Part shown: one piece after another, positions 14,315 to 20,288 of the stretch
Layout: the number at the start of each line of letters is the position of its first letter
How positions within the stretch are numbered: the first letter of the stretch is position 1
Assembly: GCF_020523965.1 (NCBI RefSeq)
Contig: NZ_JAJAPX010000008.1
Coordinates: 1 to 44,784 of the forward strand
DNA length: 44,784 nt
Direction: 5' to 3'
From: Neotamlana sargassicola
GTDB lineage: Bacteria; Bacteroidota; Bacteroidia; Flavobacteriales; Flavobacteriaceae
The notes under the pieces: model-generated
What the model was told of the DNA's origin: nothing
The model's input: only the letters and a program-made list of their open reading frames with translations
Databases searched by the model: none
Program-made: the position numbers and the translations under genes

Positions 14315-14974
14315 TTATTTTTCTCCAATCCAAATTTTCCCAACAGGGACGAAGAAAATAGTGTCTTCTGTTCCGTCTGAATAAGTGGTTTTTTCTTTTT
14401 TAATATCTGCATTTTCTAATTTTTTTAAAAGCCTTCTGTCGGAATATGCATTTTCTATTTTGTCATATTGGTCAATTGGCCACAATAAATCATTTTTCCA
14501 ATAATGACATTCATCAAGTTTTGGTTCCCATTTAAAGTCAGAACTCATTTGTTTAGTGAACGAGGAATCATTTTGTTTAAAATCGGCTTCTGTAAATAGG
14601 TTTTCATAATGTTCAATTCTTTCTCCAAGTGCACAAACAACTTGGGATTTAGATAATCGAGGTTCATTTAACCATATTTTCAGATAATAAGGTTGGTTTA
14701 TTTTGTCCAATTCTTTTTTCCAACTATCATAAATTTTTTCAAGTCCGTTTATTATCTCTTTTTTTGCTTTTCCTTTTGGTTCAGGAATTTCACTTTTAGT
14801 TAATGTCAGATTATCCCAAGGTTGTACATACACTTTTGAATAGCGATATTTGTGTTTAGATAACTGTTCAATATCCAATTCCAAGTATTCCTCAATCCAA
14901 TTTTGAATTTTCGCAACCTTTCTTTTTAAACCTCTAATTTTCTTGTATTTCACGGTTTTTCTTAAATGACGCAC
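14315..14974 (-). CDS. Unknown soluble protein (C2)
   Basis: Up to 219 residues. The N-terminus is strongly basic (KTVKYKKIRGLKRKVAKIQN), followed by mixed alpha/beta sequence rich in tryptophan and lysine and ending GKIWIGEK. No family was recognised. The GTG start at 14974 lies within the cassette core itself; a second GTG at 14953 (MKYKKIRG) is the more comfortable start because it leaves a normal leader. No ATG is available near the front. It is the sole gene of C2. Confidence 0.62.
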   Translation of the reverse strand: MRHLRKTVKYKKIRGLKRKVAKIQNWIEEYLELDIEQLSKHKYRYSKVYVQPWDNLTLTKSEIPEPKGKAKKEIINGLEKIYDSWKKELDKINQPYYLKIWLNEPRLSKSQVVCALGERIEHYENLFTEADFKQNDSSFTKQMSSDFKWEPKLDECHYWKNDLLWPIDQYDKIENAYSDRRLLKKLENADIKKEKTTYSDGTEDTIFFVPVGKIWIGEK

Positions 14975-15096
14975 AACGGAATACGTATATGATTAGTAAG
15001 GGTTAAATATAAGCTAATTGTATTGTATTACGGAATAAAACAAATAAACTGAAATTAATTATAACATTGTAGTCCTTATTAATTATATACTTTGTT
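14975..15096 (-). repeat. attC site 18 (ends C1), diverged
   Basis: The site is 122 bases from AAC (14975-14977) to GTT (15094-15096). Arms TATATGATTAGTAAGG and CCTTATTAATTATATA pair. The centre is AT-rich with no group A or B hairpin. The inner core GTTAGCAAA matches the C1 start at 16232. It is the site nearest the integrase and the most diverged in sequence. Confidence 0.82.
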
Positions 15097-15113
15097 AGCA
15101 AATCGTTTTTATT

Positions 15114-15317
15114 ATGGCACAGTCTGACCTCGAAAATCAAGAAATTAGAATAGAAATTAAAGATGGTAGATATAGTTTATCAAGATACAAAGACGGTAAA
15201 GTAAAAGAACAATACCGCCCTGAGTCAAAAGAATGCATGCAAGTTTGGATTACATCTGTTCTTAATGGTTTTCAACCACCACGAGTCCTGAATCATCTTG
15301 ATAAACTGTCTGATTAA
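15114..15317 (+). CDS. Small unknown protein, plus strand (C1)
   Basis: 67 residues (MAQSDLENQEIRIEIKDG and onward), soluble and charged, with two beta strands (RIEIKDGRYSLSRYKDGK) then a helix. It starts 18 bases after the inner core of site 18, on the strand opposite to the array. Its 3' end overlaps the end of a minus-strand ORF (15262-15441) by 56 bases. The first residues resemble those of the next plus-strand ORF (MSQSDEAQ). No family was recognised. Confidence 0.52.
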   Translation: MAQSDLENQEIRIEIKDGRYSLSRYKDGKVKEQYRPESKECMQVWITSVLNGFQPPRVLNHLDKLSD

Positions 15318-15441
15318 ATTCAATATGAACGTGTTCACCAACTTGTCTAACTCGGTAAAAATCTAAACCACCAAAGTAAACTGGTAGTGTTTCATCTTCT
15401 TTTTGTAATCTTTCGATTAAATCTTTTACTGTTATTTTCAT
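15262..15441 (-). CDS. Small unknown protein (C1)
   Basis: 59 residues (MKITVKDLIERLQKEDETLP, then VYFGGLDFYRVRQVGEH). The composition and order (strand-helix, then beta strands) look like a genuine small protein of the kind found in phages and mobile elements. The ATG at 15441 is separated by only 27 bases from the divergent ATG at 15469, and that spacer is repeated at the next divergent pair. The 3' end overlaps the plus-strand ORF 15114-15317. Confidence 0.52.
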   Translation of the reverse strand: MKITVKDLIERLQKEDETLPVYFGGLDFYRVRQVGEHVHIEFNQTVYQDDSGLVVVENH

Positions 15442-15468
15442 TATTAACTAAAATTTAAAATTATTATT
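15442..15468. repeat. Repeated divergent spacer, copy 1 (C1)
   Basis: A 27-base AT-only-like spacer between two divergent start codons. Its first 24 bases (TATTAACTAAAATTTAAAAT and on) are identical to the spacer at 15794-15817; this copy has one extra ATT before the ATG. It may hold the translation starts of both flanking ORFs. Confidence 0.75.
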
Positions 15469-15666
15469 ATGTCACAATCAGACGAAGCTCAAAAACAACT
15501 TTCTGAAAAGTTTATTGTAATGGGTGCTATTGATTTAAGTTACATTAAACAATTAGAGGAAACTCAAAACCTTGTTGAAATGTATGAAAGTCATACTGGA
15601 AACAAGTTTATCGATTTCGTATCACAGTTACTTTTGCAGGATTCGACCAAGGACGAAGCTCACTAA
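15469..15666 (+). CDS. Small unknown protein, plus strand (C1)
   Basis: 65 residues, mostly helical and acidic (MSQSDEAQKQLSEKF, then LSYIKQLEETQNLVEMYESH). No family was recognised. It starts directly after the repeated 27-base spacer and overlaps the end of the minus-strand ORF 15608-15793 by 59 bases. The shared MxQSD start with 15114-15317 hints that the two are related or arose by duplication. Confidence 0.52.
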   Translation: MSQSDEAQKQLSEKFIVMGAIDLSYIKQLEETQNLVEMYESHTGNKFIDFVSQLLLQDSTKDEAH

Positions 15667-15793
15667 ATTTAACTAACTCAGATTTGCTTGTATGAGAATT
15701 AATAACTTTAACCATTCCGTTTTTGTCTTGTTTTGTTTTTTCAGAATAGATGTATTTTCCTTTTCCATTAATTGAATAATATCCACTTTTCAT
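15608..15793 (-). CDS. Small basic protein (C1)
   Basis: 61 residues, basic, beta-rich: MKSGYYSINGKGKYIYSE, then MVKVINSHTSKSELVKFSEL and a basic end (VTVIRNR). No family was recognised. Its ATG faces the repeated spacer at 15794-15817, and its 3' end overlaps the plus-strand ORF 15469-15666. It forms the middle convergent pair of C1. Confidence 0.5.
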   Translation of the reverse strand: MKSGYYSINGKGKYIYSEKTKQDKNGMVKVINSHTSKSELVKFSELRPWSNPAKVTVIRNR

Positions 15794-15817
15794 TATTAAC
15801 TAAAATTTAAAATTATT
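15794..15817. repeat. Repeated divergent spacer, copy 2 (C1)
   Basis: 24 bases, identical to the first 24 of 15442-15468. It again lies between a minus-strand ATG (15793) and a plus-strand ATG (15818). The two copies show that this cassette grew by repetition of a module or by joining pieces at this sequence. Confidence 0.75.
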
Positions 15818-15976
15818 ATGTCTACTTTAAAGAGTCTTTTTCTTCGTTTTGTGGTTTTTGTAACTCCTCGTTGTGCTTTAGATGAGAATGGTCAACCGTA
15901 TCGATTAACGTTGGCTTTTTGGCTTCATATTCTGTTTTTGACGATTCAAATTTTAATTGTTCTTCGTCGTCGCTAA
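15818..15976 (+). CDS. Small hydrophobic ORF, antisense (C1)
   Basis: 52 residues: MSTLKSLFLRFVVFVT, then a polar stretch, then a strong hydrophobic segment (LTLAFWLHILFLTIQILIVL) and a basic end RRR. It is opposite the 3' part of the minus-strand gene 15822-16208 and begins right after the repeated spacer. The geometry is the same as for the antisense ORFs of C3 and C6: it starts a few bases beyond the stop of the main gene and encodes one membrane segment. That parallel is the main support. Confidence 0.4.
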   Translation: MSTLKSLFLRFVVFVTPRCALDENGQPYRLTLAFWLHILFLTIQILIVLRRR

Positions 15977-16208
15977 AAAATTCAATAGCCATTATTAAAA
16001 AACTTAACAAAGTTATTACAAGTATTACTATGTTGTAATAATTTTGAGTCTTATTGTTCCTTTCAATATCTTTTCTCAACTCATTTACCACTACTACATT
16101 TAGCGGTAATAATGTTTCGTGTTCTTCTTTTTTATCCATACCACTCATTCGGTCAACAACCTTTTGAGTGCGTTCATCAATCTTCGGAAACTCAATCTTT
16201 CTACTCAT
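15822..16208 (-). CDS. Single-span membrane protein, first gene of the array (C1)
   Basis: 128 residues: a charged N-terminal part (MSRKIEFPKIDERTQKVVDR), a membrane helix at about residues 59-78 (YYNIVILVITLLSFLIMAIE), then a highly charged C-terminal tail. The function is unknown. The ATG is 24 bases after the cassette core, which abuts the candidate attI, so this is the most recently inserted position if the array grows like known integrons. Read-through from the integrase gene could express it. Confidence 0.66.
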   Translation of the reverse strand: MSRKIEFPKIDERTQKVVDRMSGMDKKEEHETLLPLNVVVVNELRKDIERNNKTQNYYNIVILVITLLSFLIMAIEFFSDDEEQLKFESSKTEYEAKKPTLIDTVDHSHLKHNEELQKPQNEEKDSLK

Positions 16209-16229
16209 AGAATCGGTTAAATGTTTGCT

Positions 16230-16272
16230 AACTAGTTATATCAAGGTAAATATAACAAAATATCCATCAATC
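16230..16272 (-). other. Candidate attI site
   Basis: These 43 bases separate the integrase stop codon (16273-16275) from the C1 core GTTAGCAAA (16232 downward). On the minus strand the segment reads ATATTTTGTTATATTTACC, then TTGATATAACTAGTTAGC. There is no second copy of the attC arms, as expected for a primary attI, and two GTTATA/TATAAC-like words could be weak integrase-binding boxes. The position is inferred from the junction between the integrase gene and the first cassette. Confidence 0.6.
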
Positions 16273-17448
16273 CTAACGGGATAATAGGAATTTGTCTTCC
16301 GCTTTATCAACATGCTTTAATTGGCTTACAACTTTATCTAAAGGGCTTTGTATATCCAATAAATCCTTTCGGGCTACATGGGTGTAAACCATTGTCGTTT
16401 CTGGTCTTGCATGGCCTAAAAGTTCTTGTATATGTCTTAAATTTACACCTTGTTCAAGTAAATGCGTAGCGTAACTATGTCGCAAAGTGTGCGGCGAAAC
16501 AAGTTTCTTTATATTGGCTAACTTACAAGATTGTTTTAAAAATTTTCTAATACTACTATCCGAATAAGCTAAGCCATTTTGTCCTTCAATTAAATAATTT
16601 TTAGGCTCGTAAGTCATTAAATAATTTTTTAAAAGTGGTAAAACACTTTCGGCTAAACTTACATATCTATCCTTTTTTCCTTTGGCATTCTTAATAAAAA
16701 TTTGGCGTCTATCAATTTCTAAATCGGCAACCTTTAAATTAATAAGTTCACTTATACGTAAACCCGACGAGTAAATTAAAGCAATAACCATTCGGTGCTT
16801 TAAATTTTTAGTAACCTGTAACAATCTAATAACTTCAACATACGACAAAACATTGGGCAATATTCTTGCCTTTTTAGGTCGTTGCAATTCCAAATCGTTA
16901 ATCTGCGAGTTTTGGTAAAACACAACAAACAGCTTCATAGCACTAATAAATTGGCGTTGTGTGTTAATAGCATAATTCCGTTTTACGTAAATAGTTTCAA
17001 TATAATGTTCAACACTTCGGTTATTTAAAGTTTCAATAGCTTCATTATTATAAAATTCAACAAAATCGGCTACCAATTGCGAATACGTATTCACAGTACT
17101 ATCGCTATAACGTTTTCCTTTTAAGTATTTATAAAAATTGTTTAATAATTTGCGATTAGCATCATTTAATTGTCTAATTCTTTTCTTCGGAAACTTTTTT
17201 TCGGGTAACTTTTTATTGAAAATATCATCGGCGTTAACAGAAGCAAAACCTTTAAAAATTGTAAAAATGGTTTTTAAATTTTCAGGATTATTCTGCAAAT
17301 ACCAGGCGCGGTGAGTCTTACTCCATTTAGCCTCTGTTTTTTGTCGTAAAAGTTGAATTAAGGTTTTGTCGAATTTAAAATTTATAATAATTTGGTGCGC
17401 CTTTCTGTGATATTGACGTTTTAAAGTAACTAAAGGAAGAGCTTGCAT
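16273..17448 (-). CDS. Tyrosine recombinase, integrase of the cassette array
   Basis: 391 residues. The catalytic domain has Arg231 (SSGLRISEL), Lys256 (NAKGKKDR), His320-Arg323 (HTLRH), His346 (LLGH) and the nucleophile Tyr355 (MVYTH). A core-binding helical domain covers about 95-190. The end IQSPLDKV resembles the SPLD motif after the tyrosine in IntI integrases. However, the insertion that IntI proteins carry before HTLRH is missing: only about 50 residues separate DRYVSL from HTLRH. An N-terminal domain of about 90 residues (KWSKTHRAWYLQNNPENLK) precedes the usual start. It is transcribed toward the cassettes, unlike in classical integrons. That it moves these cassettes is inferred from position and site structure. 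Confidence 0.9.
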   Translation of the reverse strand: MQALPLVTLKRQYHRKAHQIIINFKFDKTLIQLLRQKTEAKWSKTHRAWYLQNNPENLKTIFTIFKGFASVNADDIFNKKLPEKKFPKKRIRQLNDANRKLLNNFYKYLKGKRYSDSTVNTYSQLVADFVEFYNNEAIETLNNRSVEHYIETIYVKRNYAINTQRQFISAMKLFVVFYQNSQINDLELQRPKKARILPNVLSYVEVIRLLQVTKNLKHRMVIALIYSSGLRISELINLKVADLEIDRRQIFIKNAKGKKDRYVSLAESVLPLLKNYLMTYEPKNYLIEGQNGLAYSDSSIRKFLKQSCKLANIKKLVSPHTLRHSYATHLLEQGVNLRHIQELLGHARPETTMVYTHVARKDLLDIQSPLDKVVSQLKHVDKAEDKFLLSR

Positions 17449-17536
17449 AAATAGGTTTTGTAATAAAAATACAACAATTTTTTATATTTCTAAAATCGAT
17501 AGTTAATACGTAATTTTACACTCTAAATGTTTTAAA
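17449..17536. promoter_or_regulatory. Divergent promoter region, integrase and dnaG
   Basis: This 88-base AT-rich spacer separates the integrase ATG from the dnaG TTG and must hold both promoters. I see no perfect TAnnTTTG element on either strand; TAATTTTAC (dnaG side) and TATTTTTATTAC (integrase side) are the nearest. No LexA-like palindrome is evident. Confidence 0.4.
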
Positions 17537-19495
17537 TTGATATCACCAAGTTCCATAGATCAAGTATTCGAAACCGCAAGAGTAGAGGAGGTTATTGGCG
17601 ATTTCGTACAGCTAAAAAAAGCGGGAAGTAATTTTAAAGGCTTAAGCCCGTTTAGCGACGAACGTTCACCAAGTTTTATGGTGTCGCCAGTAAAGCAAAT
17701 TTGGAAAGATTTTTCTAGCGGAAAAGGAGGCAATGTCGTGGCATTTTTAATGGAACACGAACATTTTACATATCCCGAAGCTATAAAATATTTAGCTAAA
17801 AAATATAATATAGAAATTGAAGAAACCGAGCAAAGCAACGAGCAAAAAGAAAAAGCAAACGAGCGCGAAAGTTTATACTTGGTAAGCGAATTTGCAAACA
17901 GCTATTTTCAAAAAATATTACATAAAACCGATCAAGGAAAAGCAATAGGCCTGAGTTATTTTAAGGAGCGTGGTTTTACACCAGAAACTATAAAAACTTT
18001 CGATTTAGGATATTCGCCAAATGAATGGCAAGCTTTTACCGACGAAGCTTTAAAACAAGGTTACAATATCGATTTTCTCGAAAAAACAGGGTTAACCATT
18101 GTAAAAGATGATAAGCGATTCGATCGCTTTAAAGGTCGCGTTATGTTCCCCATAAAAAGTATGAGTGGGCGCGTTTTAGGCTTTGGCGGACGTATTTTGG
18201 TTAACGATAAAAAAGCAGCCAAATACCTAAATTCGCCCGAAAGCGATATTTACCATAAAAGTAAAGTACTTTACGGCATTTATCATGCTAAGCAAACCAT
18301 TGCAAAAGAAGATAATTGTTATTTAGTTGAAGGGTATACCGATGTAATTCAATTTCACCAAACTGGAATAAAAAACGTGGTGTCATCGTCTGGAACCGCT
18401 TTAACCAGTGAACAAATTAGATTAATAAACAGGTTAACCAAAAATATTACAGTGCTTTTTGATGGCGACGCGGCAGGAATGCGTGCTTCGCTTCGTGGTA
18501 TCGATTTAATTCTCGAACAAGGCATGAATGTTAAGGTGTGTACCTTTCCAGAAGGTGAAGATCCAGATAGTTTTGCCAAACAAAATACATTTGATGAGTT
18601 AGCGCTTTATCTTAATGAAAACGCCAAAGATTTTATTCAATTTAAAGCTTCAGTTTTATTCGAAGAGTCAAAAAACGATCCTATAAAAAAGGCCGATACC
18701 GTTCGCGATATTATAACCTCTATTTCTAAAATTCCTGATACTATAAAAAGGGAAATTTATATTCGCGAATGTTCAAATATCATGGATATTAGTGAACAAG
18801 TGCTTTTTAGTACGCTTGCTCAAATGAATAAGAAAGACATACAGGAAGCCGATAAACAATTAAAAAAAGAACAAAAAGCTTTCGAAGTTATTAAGCATGA
18901 ACAACCAGTTAAAAAAGTTGATGTGCAATATTTGTTAGAGCGAAAAATAATAGAAATACTATTGTTATACGGAAATAAAACCGAAGAGTTTGAAGATTTA
19001 GTTTTAAAAGAAAACGAATCTGGAGAGCTAGGATTAGAGCCCGTTATTCATGAAGCTAAAGTGTTCGAAAAAGTGTTTTTAGATTTACAGGACGACGAAA
19101 TGGAATTTACGAACCCCAATTTTAAAACACTTTATTATACCATAATCGAGAAATTAAATCAAGATCCTAATTTCGAATTAAATCAATTTGTAAATGCGGT
19201 CGATACTACAATGGCTAGCGAAATAACAACCATTTTAATGGACGATGAACGCTATACCCTCGACGATTGGGAACGGCAAAATATTTACCCGAAGGCAAAA
19301 ACCGAAACAGTAGCGCAATTGGTTAGCGAAACCATTTTAAGTTTGCGTTGTTTTTTAATAGATTTAAAAGTAAAAGAGTTTCAATCCCAAACAATAAATA
19401 ACAAAGCAGACACGAATAGAAATATACTGGAAGAAGTAAAAGACTATTCGGGTCTAAAAATGTTATTGTCTAGAAAGCTTAATAGAGTGTTATAA
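17537..19495 (+). CDS. dnaG: DNA primase DnaG
   Basis: 652 residues. It makes the RNA primers for DNA replication together with the DnaB helicase. The N-terminal domain aligns with primases (VIGDFVQLKKAGSNFKGLSP), but all four zinc ligands are replaced: LSPFSDE stands where LCPFH is usual and WKDFSSG where a CxxC loop is usual. The TOPRIM core is complete (EGYTDVIQF, DGDAAG, EGEDPD). The C-terminal helicase-binding region is diverged. The start is TTG at 17537; no ATG is available. The gene ends six bases inside the convergent regulator gene. It marks the chromosomal border of the cassette array. Confidence 0.95.
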   Translation: MISPSSIDQVFETARVEEVIGDFVQLKKAGSNFKGLSPFSDERSPSFMVSPVKQIWKDFSSGKGGNVVAFLMEHEHFTYPEAIKYLAKKYNIEIEETEQSNEQKEKANERESLYLVSEFANSYFQKILHKTDQGKAIGLSYFKERGFTPETIKTFDLGYSPNEWQAFTDEALKQGYNIDFLEKTGLTIVKDDKRFDRFKGRVMFPIKSMSGRVLGFGGRILVNDKKAAKYLNSPESDIYHKSKVLYGIYHAKQTIAKEDNCYLVEGYTDVIQFHQTGIKNVVSSSGTALTSEQIRLINRLTKNITVLFDGDAAGMRASLRGIDLILEQGMNVKVCTFPEGEDPDSFAKQNTFDELALYLNENAKDFIQFKASVLFEESKNDPIKKADTVRDIITSISKIPDTIKREIYIRECSNIMDISEQVLFSTLAQMNKKDIQEADKQLKKEQKAFEVIKHEQPVKKVDVQYLLERKIIEILLLYGNKTEEFEDLVLKENESGELGLEPVIHEAKVFEKVFLDLQDDEMEFTNPNFKTLYYTIIEKLNQDPNFELNQFVNAVDTTMASEITTILMDDERYTLDDWERQNIYPKAKTETVAQLVSETILSLRCFLIDLKVKEFQSQTINNKADTNRNILEEVKDYSGLKMLLSRKLNRVL

Positions 19496-20128
19496 AACTT
19501 CCTCGGCAAGTTTTGCTTGGTTAACCAAGTCAACCAAATTAGTAACTTTAAGCTTACGCATTAAACGAGCTTTATAAGTACTCACAGTTTTTTCGTTAAT
19601 ATCTAATTCTTGAGATATTTCTTTGTTCTTTTTTCCTATGGTAAGCAATTTTAAAACTTCTGCTTCTCTAGTAGAAAGTTTTTTGTAAAAAGCTGCCTTA
19701 CCGTTACTAGTTACACGATTACCAAAAGCTAATTGCTGTGTTAAATCGTTGCTTAAGTAAATGCCGCCATCGGCAACTTTGTAAATAGCTTCGCTTAATG
19801 TTATTAAGTTTTCCGATTTAGAAATAAAACCCGATGCACCCGCTTTAATGGCATTTAAAGCGTAAACCTCTTCTGGTTGCGCACTAAAAATTAAGGTTTT
19901 TATGTTAGGGAAATCCTTTTTAAAATAACGTAAAACCGTTAATCCGTTTAATTTTGGTAAATCGGTTTCCATTAAAACCAAATCTACAGGGTTTCTTTTT
20001 ACAAATTCAATGATGGCTTCTCCATCACCTACACTTCCAACAACCTCAATGTCTTGGGTTGCAGTAAACAAGACCTCTAACCCTTTTCTTGTAACAGGGT
20101 GGCTGTCTGCTATTAATAATTTTATCAT
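19490..20128 (-). CDS. LuxR/NarL-type response regulator, atypical receiver
   Basis: 212 residues. The receiver domain (1-120) is followed by a LuxR helix-turn-helix (about 148-205: LSTREAEVLKLLTIGKKNKE, NEKTVSTYKARLMRKL). The receiver is unusual. The phosphoacceptor aspartate is glutamate (Glu54 in VLMETDLP) and the acidic pair reads Asp8-Ser9 (IADSHP) instead of two aspartates, while Ser82 and Lys104 are kept. This predicts a protein that is not phosphorylated normally and may be constitutively active or respond to another signal. No histidine kinase is next to it. Its neighbours dnaG and nadE do not suggest a target. Confidence 0.9.
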   Translation of the reverse strand: MIKLLIADSHPVTRKGLEVLFTATQDIEVVGSVGDGEAIIEFVKRNPVDLVLMETDLPKLNGLTVLRYFKKDFPNIKTLIFSAQPEEVYALNAIKAGASGFISKSENLITLSEAIYKVADGGIYLSNDLTQQLAFGNRVTSNGKAAFYKKLSTREAEVLKLLTIGKKNKEISQELDINEKTVSTYKARLMRKLKVTNLVDLVNQAKLAEEVL

Positions 20129-20288
20129 AGTTAATATAAGCTTTATACAATTAATTTGAGATATAATTGTGTGAGAGACTAAGCTGATGGCTAAAGTAAA
20201 AAAAATTAACTAATAGGCTAAAAGTTTAGGTTAAATGTAGTTTTATTTCGATAAAATGTTTCTTTTTGTAAGTAGGTTATAAGTTTTG

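Larger units (their letters stand above)
1..16272 (-). mobile_element. Integron-like gene cassette array (18 complete cassettes)
   Basis: The array is read on the minus strand from the integrase end (16272) toward base 1 and continues out of the window. Eighteen attC-like sites separate the cassettes. Each cassette starts at the TT of a GTT core. Its first 8-10 bases return as their reverse complement at the inner edge of the site that ends it, for example GTTGTGGGTA at 4357 and its complement at 3911-3920. This was checked for all 18 cassettes; only C10 shows a mismatch. Within one site the two outer arms usually differ, as expected if exchange at G^TT has swapped partners. Cassette limits, C1 to C18: 14977-16231, 14179-14976, 13423-14178, 12584-13422, 12060-12583, 11358-12059, 10210-11357, 9771-10209, 7093-9770, 6655-7092, 6024-6654, 5131-6023, 4357-5130, 3789-4356, 3051-3788, 1604-3050, 790-1603, 126-789. 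That the array is mobile is inferred. Confidence 0.93.

Noticed and set aside
15608..15666. Frameshifted single gene instead of convergent pair
   Set aside because: The two ORFs are on opposite strands, each has its own start next to the repeated spacer, and the overlap is only at the 3' ends.
1..16272. CRISPR array
   Set aside because: The repeats are about 125 bases with internal dyads and the spacers are genes of 300-2700 bases. No cas genes are present.
1..16272. Insertion sequences or transposons between the genes
   Set aside because: No transposase gene was found; the terminal inverted bases differ from cassette to cassette and belong to the G^TT core scheme.
1..17448. Prophage or conjugative element carrying the integrase
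   Set aside because: No structural, replication, relaxase or mating genes are present, and the repeated attC structure explains the region better.
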